Assembly (NCBI RefSeq): GCF_001632845.1
Contig: NZ_CP011994.1
Span: forward strand, 2,366,001 to 2,430,000
From: Ectothiorhodospira sp. BSL-9
GTDB taxonomy: Bacteria; Pseudomonadota; Gammaproteobacteria; Ectothiorhodospirales; Ectothiorhodospiraceae
Reading direction: 5' to 3'
DNA length: 64,000 bases
Below, piece by piece: positions 1-7,444 of this stretch (position 1 is the stretch's first letter; each line of letters starts with the position of its first letter). The notes below the pieces were generated by a model. It had not been told where the DNA came from, made no database searches, and saw nothing but the letters and a program-made list of their open reading frames with translations. Position numbers and translations under genes: made by a program.

Positions 1-267
1 CACCCGAGCCCGGACCTGGCCGAGTGGTTGGAAACATTGGGTAACCACGACATGGTGCCTATGGGCAGCTCGCTGAAGCTGTGTCTGGTGGCGGAAGGTG
101 CCGCTGACGTCTATCCACGCCTCGGCCCGACCTGTCTGTGGGATACCGGCGCGGCCCAGGCGGTGGTGGAGCAGGCCGGCGGGCGGGTGGAAACCCTGGC
201 AGGGCAGCCGCTTTCCTATGCGATGCCATCAGAGAAGCTCAACCCGTACTTTGTGGTCTGGGGATAG
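1..267 (+). CDS. cysQ: 3'(2'),5'-bisphosphate nucleotidase CysQ, C-terminal part
   Basis: The gene enters from the left edge, so only the last 88 residues are seen, in an open frame from base 1. The segment reads SSLKLCLVAEGAADVYPR, then WDTGAAQAVVEQAGG, the C-terminal substrate- and metal-site region of the inositol monophosphatase/CysQ family. The WDTGAA-type motif carries the metal-binding Asp of this family. CysQ hydrolyses 3'-phosphoadenosine 5'-phosphate (PAP) to AMP, which prevents PAP build-up during sulfate assimilation, in the cytoplasm. It is convergent with the next gene. The assignment to CysQ rather than another IMPase paralogue rests on the KLCLVAEGAADVYPR stretch and is fairly secure. 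Confidence 0.85.
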   Translation, partial: HPSPDLAEWLETLGNHDMVPMGSSLKLCLVAEGAADVYPRLGPTCLWDTGAAQAVVEQAGGRVETLAGQPLSYAMPSEKLNPYFVVWG

Positions 268-387
268 GCCCATCAGGCCCGCTCCCCCGCCGACACAATC
301 CGGACGACTGTCACTGAGTGATATGCTCCTGCCAAAGTTCACCTCGCTTGCCGGCCATACTGATTCCTCCTGAGACTGTGGGACGGT

Positions 388-672
388 TCAGTGGGAGGCA
401 AGCTCATTGAAGAAGGCTGGGTTGTCCTGGATCGTTGCCAGTACCTTGGCGGCCAGGCCGGTGGGGTTGCGGCGCTTGGCCTCCCAGCTCTTGATCGTAT
501 CGACACTCGTCCCCATAGCCTTGGCAAATTCTGCCTGGGAAACGTGCAGCTGGGCGCGGATCGCCTTCACATCCGCCACCTCATGGCGGGTGATGCGGCT
601 GGCCCTTACCTCGCCTTGCTTGATATCGACCGCTTCCTGCAGTGATTCCTGGAGTTCGTCGAAGATGCTCAT
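388..672 (-). CDS. NadS-like HTH antitoxin/regulator, orphan
   Basis: A 94-residue protein with an acidic N-terminal helix and a Cro/C1-type helix-turn-helix at about residues 38-70 (QLHVSQAEFAKAMGTS, then VKSWEAKRRNPTG-type residues). The whole protein resembles NadS-family antitoxins. Such proteins normally bind their own promoter and neutralise a RelE/HigB-type toxin encoded just upstream. No toxin frame is visible in the roughly 180 bases upstream, so the partner is missing here and it may act only as a DNA-binding regulator. The start is the ATG beginning MSIFDELQ; a longer open frame reaches further upstream but contains only low-complexity readings of repeat and neighbouring-gene sequence. 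Confidence 0.8.
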   Translation of the reverse strand: MSIFDELQESLQEAVDIKQGEVRASRITRHEVADVKAIRAQLHVSQAEFAKAMGTSVDTIKSWEAKRRNPTGLAAKVLATIQDNPAFFNELASH

Positions 673-711
673 TCGGAAACCTTCCCTTGGCCGGCGTCTC
701 GGTGGGTGTAC

Positions 712-741
712 ATAGTACGCTAATAGGTATTTCGTTGTCGA
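712..741 (-). promoter_or_regulatory. Candidate sigma-70 promoter and operator of the NadS-like gene
   Basis: Read on the minus strand there is a -35-like TCGACA and a -10 TACTAT separated by 18 bases, about 40 bases before the gene start. The -10 lies in the short palindrome GTACATAGTAC, a plausible site for autorepression by the encoded HTH protein. This is pattern matching only. Confidence 0.4.
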
Positions 742-802
742 GTGATGGTGAGTGAATTGCTTGCTCGAGAGGTGGGGCTGCCTGGTGTCGCTGTGCCGCC
801 CT

Positions 803-830
803 TGTGGGAGCGGCCCTTGGCCGCGAATGG
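803..830. repeat. Family A REP element
   Basis: GTGGGAGCGG followed by CCCTTGGCCGCGAATGG, a GC-rich imperfect palindrome just after the stop of the first AAA-ATPase gene. An almost identical copy sits in the same position after the second paralogue, and other copies lie near 2.47, 5.2 and 12.5 kb. Confidence 0.75.
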
Positions 831-851
831 CCGAGTGCTGGGATTGTGGCT

Positions 852-2414
852 TCAGGCTGACTCCACATCGAACGCCACGATCTGTCGCTGCTCGCTGGAG
901 AACTCCACGCCGATCAGATGAATGGGTTTGCCGGCGGCGCGGTATTTGTCGGCATAGCCTTTTGCCTTGATCTGCTCCAGGGCCTTGCCCTCGGGCAGCT
1001 GCTCCACCGCCTTGAACTCGAATAGATAGATGTGGCCGCCGAAGTCGATGGTCATGTCCACGCGGCCATGGTGGCTGGCGTCTTCCACCGTGACCTGGAC
1101 GCCCAGGGCTGCGAAGTGGCTGTAGAACACGCTGGCATAGCGGCCTTCGTATTGGGCGATGGGGTTGTTGCGATACCAGTCGTGGGGCGGGCCGGCGTAG
1201 AGGGCCTTGAGGTGGGTCTCCAGGCCTGCAAGGTCGTGTTGCTGCAAGTGCTTGAACAGGGTGCGGCGCTTGCTCGGGGCGTTCTCGACACCCAGCGACG
1301 GCAGCAGCGCATGGTTCAGGCTGGTCTCTATCTCGCGGTTGGGAAAGCCCAGGGTGTACTGACGGTAGCCCAGCATGGGTTCCTCGACCTGCTTGATGGT
1401 CAGGTAGCCGGTCTGGAAGAGCAGGGCGTCGGTACTGATATCGTCCACGTCGAACTGGCTGAGTAGCTCGTATTCCGTCTCCCATTGATCCAGCTGAGGG
1501 GTGAAGACCCCCCGCTGCATGAGAACGTCGATGAGGAAGGTGGGCGTGGCGCTCTCGAACCAGTAGGGGCCGAACGCCCGGTTCTGCAAGAGCAGCAGTA
1601 CGTCGAAGGGGTTGTAGACGGAGGCGACCTCACAGCTCCCCCAGCGATAGCCGTTGTACCACTCCCGGATTGCGTCACGGTCCAGGCCGGCCAGCTCGGG
1701 GGCAAACACCGTGTCGATGTCCTCATCCGTGTAGCCGCAGATGGTGGTGTATTCCGGCAGCAGTGTGATATCGCGCAAATTATTCAGCCCCGAAAACAGA
1801 CTGACCTTGCTGAACTTGGAGACCCCGGTGATCATCACCAGATGCAGGTGGGGGTCGGCGTCCTTGATCACGCTGTAGAGGTTCTTCAGGCCTTCACGTA
1901 GTTCACGGGCGCGCTCTGGGTCGAGGATGTTGTCCAGGATGGGTTTGTCGTACTCGTCGATCAGCAGCACGACCGTCTGGCCCGTTGCCTGGTGAGCGAG
2001 TTCCAGCAGGTCCGAGAGTTCACCGGGAATATCGGTCTTGGGTGCGGCGGCCTGGGTGAAGCGACCTCGCTCCTTGCGCAGCTGGTGGCGAATCCGTTCG
2101 TCCAGCTCCTCACGATTGCGCATCACCCCGCTGCCAAAGCTCAGGCGGATCACGGGATGGGTGGCCTGCCAGTCCCAGCGATGGTGGAGGTACAGCCCTT
2201 CGAACAGGGCCTTGCGACCCTCGAACAGGCAGCGCAGGGTGTCGAGTAGCAGGCTCTTGCCGAAGCGCCTTGGGCGGGAGAGGAAGTAGTACTTGCTCTG
2301 GTGGATCAGGCGCTCGATCACCGGCGTCTTGTCGACGTAGTAGTAGCCTCCTTCGCGGATCTCGGAGAAGGTCTGGATCCCGATCGGGAGTCTGAGGCGC
2401 TGATCGGTAGCCAT
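852..2414 (-). CDS. AAA-ATPase-like / PD-(D/E)XK nuclease superfamily protein, copy 1
   Basis: A 520-residue protein with the architecture of the AAA-ATPase_like (PF09820) plus PDDEXK_9 (PF08011) family. Residues 1-60 hold the family N-terminus (YYVDKT) and the variant P-loop RPRRFGKSLLL (about 47-57). VVLLIDEYDKP near residue 150 is the Walker B segment, and GVSKFSKVSLFSGLNNL follows. The C-terminal quarter has a nuclease-like core, GRVDMTIDFGG then YLFEFKAVE, i.e. the D...ExK pattern. The cellular role of the family is not established; many bacteria carry several copies. The gene is the near twin of the one at 3540-5108, including upstream and downstream flanks, but parts of the middle (about residues 105-150 and 290-400) have diverged. 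The ATG start is shared by both copies. Confidence 0.85.
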   Translation of the reverse strand: MATDQRLRLPIGIQTFSEIREGGYYYVDKTPVIERLIHQSKYYFLSRPRRFGKSLLLDTLRCLFEGRKALFEGLYLHHRWDWQATHPVIRLSFGSGVMRNREELDERIRHQLRKERGRFTQAAAPKTDIPGELSDLLELAHQATGQTVVLLIDEYDKPILDNILDPERARELREGLKNLYSVIKDADPHLHLVMITGVSKFSKVSLFSGLNNLRDITLLPEYTTICGYTDEDIDTVFAPELAGLDRDAIREWYNGYRWGSCEVASVYNPFDVLLLLQNRAFGPYWFESATPTFLIDVLMQRGVFTPQLDQWETEYELLSQFDVDDISTDALLFQTGYLTIKQVEEPMLGYRQYTLGFPNREIETSLNHALLPSLGVENAPSKRRTLFKHLQQHDLAGLETHLKALYAGPPHDWYRNNPIAQYEGRYASVFYSHFAALGVQVTVEDASHHGRVDMTIDFGGHIYLFEFKAVEQLPEGKALEQIKAKGYADKYRAAGKPIHLIGVEFSSEQRQIVAFDVESA

Positions 2415-2468
2415 AGTGGCCTCTCAGAGTGAACGTCGTGCTGGCGGGAGTTTATCACGGTAGCCGAT

Positions 2469-2495
2469 TGTGGGAGCGGCCCTTGGCCGCGAATG
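2469..2495. repeat. Family A REP element
   Basis: TGTGGGAGCGGCCCTTGGCC-type element about 55 bases upstream of the first AAA-ATPase gene, between it and the toxin gene. The sequence before it (CTGGCGGGAGTTTATCACGG) is duplicated upstream of the second AAA-ATPase copy. Confidence 0.7.
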
Positions 2496-2571
2496 GGTTT
2501 GGCACTTAGGCAGGTCGAGCAGCCGCCGGGTGGCAGGCATCGACAAGATTGGGGCGACGATGGCGAGGTGA

Positions 2572-2841
2572 TCAGCGTTTGAGGTTGCGATAAAAGTTCT
2601 CGTGGGTGCCGACCAGCAAAAGCAGTCGGGTAGCCGGGTCGTACTCGTAGGCGAGCAGGAATTGCTGACCGACGCATGGGAATTTGTAGACGAACACACC
2701 GGCAAGATCGCCCTTCCTGGCCTCGCCCCGCTCAGGCTGGTCGATGATGGTTGCGATTGCAGCGTCGATGGCGGCCTGCTGGTTGCGCTGAAGGCGCTTG
2801 TAGGCACGGCTGAAAGCATTGGTTTGGAGGACCGTGATCAT
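2572..2841 (-). CDS. RelE/ParE-superfamily toxin
   Basis: An 89-residue basic protein with the RelE/ParE fold pattern: an N-terminal strand, a helical hairpin (FSRAYKRLQRNQQAAIDAAI), the charged strand region FVYKFPCVGQQFLLAYEYD, and the C-terminal LLLVGTHENFYRNLKR. The last element is typical of the RelE/YafQ-like branch, where the terminal His/Tyr/Arg residues contribute to the active site. Such toxins are ribosome-dependent mRNA interferases or, in the ParE branch, gyrase poisons; the sequence alone does not decide which. The gene overlaps the upstream antitoxin gene by 4 bases (ATGA), so the pair is translationally coupled, antitoxin first. Confidence 0.8.
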   Translation of the reverse strand: MITVLQTNAFSRAYKRLQRNQQAAIDAAIATIIDQPERGEARKGDLAGVFVYKFPCVGQQFLLAYEYDPATRLLLLVGTHENFYRNLKR

Positions 2842-3068
2842 TCCCGGTAAAGGCCCTGCGGAATAAAGGGTGTGGCCTGTTCGCGGCCTTCTGCGCGAGC
2901 GATGAGCACATCGCGTACGAACTCGACCGGCAGATCGGGGTTGTCGAGAGCGGCCTTACCCACCTTGGCCCAGAACTCGATCTGGCCGGCGATGGTGCGG
3001 CATTCCGCCCGGGCCTGAGCCTTGGCGCTTTCGTACAGTTCGTCTTCGATGCGGACAGGCATGCCCAT
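2838..3068 (-). CDS. ParD-like antitoxin
   Basis: A 76-residue protein resembling ParD-like TA antitoxins: an N-terminal PVRIEDELYESAKAQA segment (strand plus helix, ribbon-helix-helix-like), followed by IAGQIEFWAKVGKAALDNPDLPVEFVRDVL. The N-terminus is expected to bind DNA and the C-terminal part to cap the toxin. It is the first gene of the toxin-antitoxin operon. The chosen ATG has a good ribosome binding site (AGGAGA, 5-6 bases upstream). A second in-frame ATG two codons later is possible. Expression is probably autoregulated through the palindrome just upstream. Confidence 0.8.
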   Translation of the reverse strand: MGMPVRIEDELYESAKAQARAECRTIAGQIEFWAKVGKAALDNPDLPVEFVRDVLIARAEGREQATPFIPQGLYRE

Positions 3069-3090
3069 GATCTTCTCCTGATGGGGTTTG

Positions 3091-3102
3091 CTACTTTTGT
3101 AG
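3091..3102. promoter_or_regulatory. Candidate operator of the toxin-antitoxin operon
   Basis: A perfect palindrome CTACTTTTGTAG flanked on both sides by GTTTGC-like sequence, about 23 bases upstream of the antitoxin start. Ribbon-helix-helix antitoxins commonly bind such short palindromes. Inference from position and symmetry. Confidence 0.4.
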
Positions 3103-3385
3103 TTTGCCTTGCCCCCCTCCCGGTGTCAAAGCAGTTGGACTGGAGCGGTGTCTTTCGGGGCTATGTGTTAAGCGGATTGGTTTTGGTCCATTTGCGCGTC
3201 AGACCTCGGCCTTCAGGCCGAGGAAGGATAGCGCGGACGGCGAAGCCGTCCCGGTTTTCCCGTGGGCGTGGGGTGTCGATCCATCCTGGATTTGAACTGA
3301 TTATTTAAACAGTTTTTCGCTATACTTTCGGTCAAGGCAGGGGGTTAGCGCTGCTCCGCTGCGAATAACCCCCAATCTATTACTT
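3103..3385. other. Gene-free stretch with several hairpins; possible remnant of a mobile element end
   Basis: No convincing coding frame is present. It holds a perfect 8-bp hairpin CCTCGGCC-TTCA-GGCCGAGG (3204-3223), a second 7-bp hairpin GGACGGC-GAA-GCCGTCC (3235-3251), an A+T-rich segment with imperfect symmetry around ATTATTTAAA, a good -10 hexamer TATACT (3321-3326) without a clear -35, and an 8-bp hairpin GGGGGTTA/TAACCCCC (3340-3373). The first hairpin resembles those at the right ends of IS200/IS605 elements. No transposase or TnpB frame remains. Confidence 0.4.
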
Positions 3386-3518
3386 GCGGTGGGCACCTCA
3401 GCATGGCCAGTGCGCTGCTGCCGCAGCGCGTCGCCGGCGAGGCCAGCTCCCACGGGCGTTCCGGAGCCTGTGTGCCTCTCGTGCCGCCCTTGTGGGAGCG
3501 GCCCTTGGCCGCGAATGG
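3386..3518. repeat. Compound family A repeat (partner element plus REP)
   Basis: Begins with a roughly 70-base element (GCGGTGGGCACCTCAGC to GGCCAGCTCCCACGGG, 3386-3456) that recurs at 5220-5288. It continues to a family A REP at 3491-3518 (TGTGGGAGCGGCCCTTGGCC-type). The GCTCCCAC and GTGGGAGC ends are in inverse orientation, the arrangement of paired REPs (REPIN). Confidence 0.65.
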
Positions 3519-3539
3519 CGGCGTGCTGGGATTGTGGCT

Positions 3540-5108
3540 TCAGGCTGACTCCACATCGAACGCCACGATCTGGCGCTGCTCGCTGGAGAACTCCACGCCG
3601 ATCAGATGAATGGGTTTGCCGGCGGCGCGGTATTTATCGGCATAGCCTTTTGCCTTGATCTGCTCCAGGGCCTTGCCCTCGGGCAGCTGCTCCACCACCT
3701 TGAACTCGAAGATATAGATGTGGCCGCCGAAGTCGATGGTCATGTCCACGCGGCCGTGGTGGCTGGCGTCTTCCACCGTGACCTGGACGCCCAGCGCGGC
3801 GAAGTGGCTGTAGAACACGCTGGCATAGTGGCCTTCGTATTGGGCAATGGGGTTGTTGCGATACCAGTCGTGGGGCAGGCCGGCGTAGAGGGCCTTCATG
3901 TGCGCTTCAAGGCCTGCCATGTCGGCGGCCTTCAGCAGGCGCGGCAACCGGATGACCAGTTCATCGAAGATGGCGTGACTGACGCCCAGCACCGGGAGCA
4001 GGGCCTCGTTGAGGCTGATCTCCACCTCCTGGTTGGGCAGGCCCAGTTCATAGAGTGGGCGGTTGGGCACTTCTTCGTGAATGTTCTTGAGGGTGAGGTA
4101 GCCGGTTTGAAACAGTAGGGCGTCGGTGGAAATGTCATCCACGTCGAAACGGCTGAGCAGGGCTGGTCGGCTGTGCCAGGCGGTGAGTTCGGGGGTGAAC
4201 ACGCCGCGCTCCTTGAGCAGATCCACCAGGAAGGTGGGTGTGGCGCTCTCGAACCAGTAGGGGCCGAACTGACGATTCTGCAAGAGCAGAAGCACGTCGA
4301 AGGGGTTGTAGACGGAGGTGACCTCCTGCCCACCCCAGCGGTAGCCGTTGTACCACTGCCGGATGGCCTCGCGGTCCAGGCCAGGCAGCTCGGGGGCAAA
4401 GACCGTGTCGAGATCATCGTCGGTATAGCCGCAGATTGTTGAATACTCGGGCAGCAGCGTGATGTCCCGCAGGTTGTTCAGCCCCGAGAACAGGCTGACC
4501 TTGCTGAACTTGGAGACACCCGTGAGTAGTACGAAGTGCAGGTGGGGGTCAGCGTCCTTGAGCACGCTGTAGAGATTCTTGAGGCCCTCGCGCAACTCGC
4601 GGGCGCGTTCGGGGTCGCGAATGTTGTCCAGGATGGGCTTGTCGTATTCGTCGATCAGGACGACGGCGCGCTGTCCGTGCTTTTGGTTTGCTGCCTTGAT
4701 CAAGTCGGTGAATTCACCCGCAATGTCGGTCTCGGCAGGCGGTGCCAGTTCCAGTGTTTCTCGGTTGTCACTCAGTTGGTGACGAATCCTCATGTCCAGT
4801 TCGGCACGATTCTGCAGGACGCCACTGCCGAAGCTGAGGCGAATCACGGGATGCCGTGCCTGCCAGTCCCATTTGTCATGGATGTACAGCCCTTCGAACA
4901 GGGCCTTGCGGCCTTCGAACAGGCAGCTCAGGGTGTCCAGTAGCAGACTTTTGCCAAAGCGCCTTGGGCGGGAGAGGAAGTAGTACTTGCTCTGGTGGAT
5001 CAGGCGCTCGATGACCGGCGTCTTGTCGACGTAGTAGTAGCCTCCTTCGCGGATCTCGGAGAAGGTCTGAATCCCGATCGGGAGTCTGAGGCGCTGATCG
5101 GTAGCCAT
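3540..5108 (-). CDS. AAA-ATPase-like / PD-(D/E)XK nuclease superfamily protein, copy 2
   Basis: A 522-residue paralogue of the protein at 852-2414 with the same order of elements: YYVDKT N-terminus, P-loop variant RPRRFGKSLLL, Walker B VVLIDEYDKP, the FSKVSLFSGLNNL segment, and the C-terminal nuclease-like core with GRVDMTIDFGG and IFEFKVVEQ. The first 100 and last 110 residues of the two proteins are nearly identical. The segment after the Walker A region (here LELAPPAETDIAGEF) and residues about 295-400 differ strongly. Function is unknown for the family; ATP-driven nuclease activity is a prediction. The pattern of identical and divergent blocks suggests gene conversion after duplication. 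Confidence 0.85.
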   Translation of the reverse strand: MATDQRLRLPIGIQTFSEIREGGYYYVDKTPVIERLIHQSKYYFLSRPRRFGKSLLLDTLSCLFEGRKALFEGLYIHDKWDWQARHPVIRLSFGSGVLQNRAELDMRIRHQLSDNRETLELAPPAETDIAGEFTDLIKAANQKHGQRAVVLIDEYDKPILDNIRDPERARELREGLKNLYSVLKDADPHLHFVLLTGVSKFSKVSLFSGLNNLRDITLLPEYSTICGYTDDDLDTVFAPELPGLDREAIRQWYNGYRWGGQEVTSVYNPFDVLLLLQNRQFGPYWFESATPTFLVDLLKERGVFTPELTAWHSRPALLSRFDVDDISTDALLFQTGYLTLKNIHEEVPNRPLYELGLPNQEVEISLNEALLPVLGVSHAIFDELVIRLPRLLKAADMAGLEAHMKALYAGLPHDWYRNNPIAQYEGHYASVFYSHFAALGVQVTVEDASHHGRVDMTIDFGGHIYIFEFKVVEQLPEGKALEQIKAKGYADKYRAAGKPIHLIGVEFSSEQRQIVAFDVESA

Positions 5109-5194
5109 GCTGGCCTCCAGAGTGAGCGTCGTGCTGGCGGGAGTTTATCACGGTGGCCGATTGGGGGATCGGGTCTCTGTGGGGGAGGGCTTTT

Positions 5195-5288
5195 GTGGGA
5201 GCGGGCCTCGCCCGCGAAGGCGGTGGGCACCTCAGCATGGCCAGGGCGCTGCTTTGCAGCGCATCGCCGGCAGGCCAGCTCCCACGGG
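5195..5288. repeat. Family A REP pair (REPIN)
   Basis: A REP (GTGGGAGCGGGCCTCGCCCG) is followed by the GCGGTGGGCACCTCAGC element and ends in GGCCAGCTCCCAC, the inverse of the first element. It lies between the second AAA-ATPase gene and the end of kpsC, both read on the minus strand. Confidence 0.7.
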
Positions 5289-5305
5289 GGCCGCTCCCAA
5301 AGGGG

Positions 5306-7444
5306 TCAGCTCGAGGTCCAGCTGGCGATCAGGCTGCGGGTTTTGCGTAGTTGTCTTCTTAGCCAGCCTTTTTTGAGGTGTTGGAGTTGGCCCTGGGTGT
5401 GGAGGGTGTTGCGTTCGCGGATCAGGGCGTGGAGGGTGGCTTCGCAGGTGACGAAGCCGCGCAGTTCCCCGTCCCAGTAGAGGGGATAGCGCAGCAGGGT
5501 GCCGGCCACTAGCTGCTCCAGGGTGAGGTGGCGGGTGCGGCGGGGGATGGGGAGTGCGTCCTGGGTGAGGCCCCAGCCGGCGTAGAAGGGGCGGCCGTGG
5601 ACCACCACCTGCTTTTCACGCAGTAGCGCTTCGAACCCGGCCATGGACGTGAGTGTATGGACTGCGTCGGCGGCGTCGATGCAGGCCACCACGCTGGCGT
5701 TGGTTTCTATCCAGTCGGCGTGGGCCAGGGCCTGCCGGTCCGGGACCTGACCGCGACGATTGCCGGAGCTGACGTCCGGGTGGGGTTTGAAGACGATGAA
5801 GGCGTCCGGGTGCGCGGCTCGGGCCGCCTGGATGAGGCCCAGGTTGGTGTTGACCCCTTCGCAGCCGTGACGGATGGAGGCGTCGTCTTCCACCTGGCCG
5901 GGGACCAGGATCACCGGCCGGCCCTGGGTGGGCCACTGTACCGGGGCGTGGTTTTCCAGGTTGTATTTGGTGAGGCCGTGCTCGACGATCAGGGTGCGCA
6001 CGGTGCGGGCCCGCTCCAGTTCGGTTTGATCGAACTGGGCGGTATTGAGTATCTGCTCCAGATCGGAGGGGCTGCGGGGATCGAAGTAGAGCCCTTGACC
6101 GTCCATGACCAGGGAGCGGGGCGGGATGAGGTCGGAGCCCAGGCCCACCGAGCGGTAGAAGCCGTCCTCGATGAAGCGCAGGGGCGCGCTGCGTTGCCGG
6201 GCCAGATCCAGCAGATCTTCGGGGGCGTCCCGGCCCCAGTGAATCAGGGCGTCGTCGGGCCGTGGGTCGATCTTGCGTGCCGCCTTCGCTGTGGGGGCGA
6301 AGACCACGCCGTCCCGGGCCTGGGACAGGATGGGCCGCAGATGGGCCTGTTTCCAGCGCTGCATGCCCACGGCGATGAAGCGCCGGGGCCCGTCTTGCTG
6401 GACGCTCTTCTGGCGCTGGATGAAGTCGGCCACCTGGAAGAAATCGCCCTGGCCATCGCCGGTCTCCGGGTTCAGGTATCGAGGATAGCGCAGGTAGGCG
6501 GCGGCGATGAGTTCCGTGAGACTGCGCCGGGTGGTGCGCCGCTGGCAGGTCTGTCGGTCATCGGTGAGGCCCCAGCCGCTGTAGAAGGGCACGCCAAAGC
6601 AGGTCACCGGGCGGTTCAGGATCAGGGCGTCCAGGCCCATCTGTGAGGTCACCACGTAAACATGTGCAAAGTGCTTGAGCAGGGCGTGGGGGTGCCAGTC
6701 CTGGGTGATCCAGTGGACGTCCCGGCGGCCACGGGCCTGGGCGAGACAGCTTTGGCGGCGACCGGCCAGGACGTCCGGGTGGGTCTTGATCCATATCCGG
6801 GCATCGGGGTGTTCATCGATGGCGGCCTCCAGCATCTGCTGGAAGGTGTGCGGGGTGGCCAGGCCGCATTCGATGGAGGCGTCGCCGGCGGTCTGGTCGA
6901 TGAGCAGGATGTGTTTTTGGTCGGGGTCGAAGGTGCCCGGGGGCACTTCCGTGCCCTGGTTGTACTTGGTGAGGCGATCCTCCCGCAGCCTGGCCAGGGC
7001 TTGCTGGGCCTGTTGCAGCACCGGCGCGGAGAAGGTCTCGTGCTGGAGCAGGTGTTCCAGGCGCGAGGGTTCGCGGGCGTCGAAGTAGATGCCCAGGTCG
7101 TCCACCACGATGGATAGGGCAGGGGTGCCGGTCACGCCCAGCCCGAAGGAGCGCAGGAAGCCGTCCTCCAGGGTGAGAAAGGGCAGGTCGTGTCGGTGGG
7201 CCAGGTCGCGGGCTTTGAGGGCGGGTGCCTTGCGGCCCCAGCCGACCAGGGTGGTGATGCTGGCCGGGGGCTTTCTGAAGGCCCAAAGGTGGACCGGTTG
7301 TGTGTCGAGCATCCGCCCGACCAGGTGATTCCGGCTGAGCACCCGGGAGCAAGTACCCAGGGGGGGCAAAAAAAGGGGACAGACCCCTTTTTGCCAAGAA
7401 GCAAAAAGGGGTCTGTCCCCTTTTTTTGCATTGGGGTGTCTCAT
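5306..7444 (-). CDS. kpsC: Capsule polysaccharide biosynthesis protein KpsC-like (beta-Kdo glycosyltransferase)
   Basis: A 712-residue protein made of two similar halves, as in KpsC. Each half has an EDGF-type motif (LEDGFLRSFGLG near residue 95; IEDGFYRSVGLG near residue 435), a YFDPR/YFDAREPS motif, LTKYN, and a C-terminal GRPFYAGWGL or GVPFYSGWGL motif. KpsC proteins are dual retaining beta-Kdo transferases that build the poly-Kdo linker on a phosphatidylglycerol anchor of group 2-type capsules, in the cytoplasm. It is the last gene of the export operon; KpsS is not seen here. Residues about 5-29 are encoded by a family B palindromic repeat, so the natural N-terminus may be shorter, for example the ATG at residue 45 (7312). 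The ATG at 7444 touches the kpsE stop, favouring coupling. Confidence 0.8.
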   Translation of the reverse strand: MRHPNAKKGDRPLFASWQKGVCPLFLPPLGTCSRVLSRNHLVGRMLDTQPVHLWAFRKPPASITTLVGWGRKAPALKARDLAHRHDLPFLTLEDGFLRSFGLGVTGTPALSIVVDDLGIYFDAREPSRLEHLLQHETFSAPVLQQAQQALARLREDRLTKYNQGTEVPPGTFDPDQKHILLIDQTAGDASIECGLATPHTFQQMLEAAIDEHPDARIWIKTHPDVLAGRRQSCLAQARGRRDVHWITQDWHPHALLKHFAHVYVVTSQMGLDALILNRPVTCFGVPFYSGWGLTDDRQTCQRRTTRRSLTELIAAAYLRYPRYLNPETGDGQGDFFQVADFIQRQKSVQQDGPRRFIAVGMQRWKQAHLRPILSQARDGVVFAPTAKAARKIDPRPDDALIHWGRDAPEDLLDLARQRSAPLRFIEDGFYRSVGLGSDLIPPRSLVMDGQGLYFDPRSPSDLEQILNTAQFDQTELERARTVRTLIVEHGLTKYNLENHAPVQWPTQGRPVILVPGQVEDDASIRHGCEGVNTNLGLIQAARAAHPDAFIVFKPHPDVSSGNRRGQVPDRQALAHADWIETNASVVACIDAADAVHTLTSMAGFEALLREKQVVVHGRPFYAGWGLTQDALPIPRRTRHLTLEQLVAGTLLRYPLYWDGELRGFVTCEATLHALIRERNTLHTQGQLQHLKKGWLRRQLRKTRSLIASWTSS
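7366..7429. repeat. Family B palindromic repeat inside the 5' end of kpsC
   Basis: Two inverse arms, GCAAAAAAAGGGGACAGACC and its complement ending in GGTCTGTCCCC followed by a T run and GCA, separated by about 6 bases. This is the same family that flanks the RAYT transposase near 43.1 kb. It is read in frame as kpsC codons about 5-29 if the upstream ATG is used. Confidence 0.8.

Noticed and set aside
673-1485. Long N-terminal extension of the NadS-like protein
   Set aside because: The extension is read through the AAA-ATPase gene in another frame and through a REP; only the last 94 codons show family similarity.
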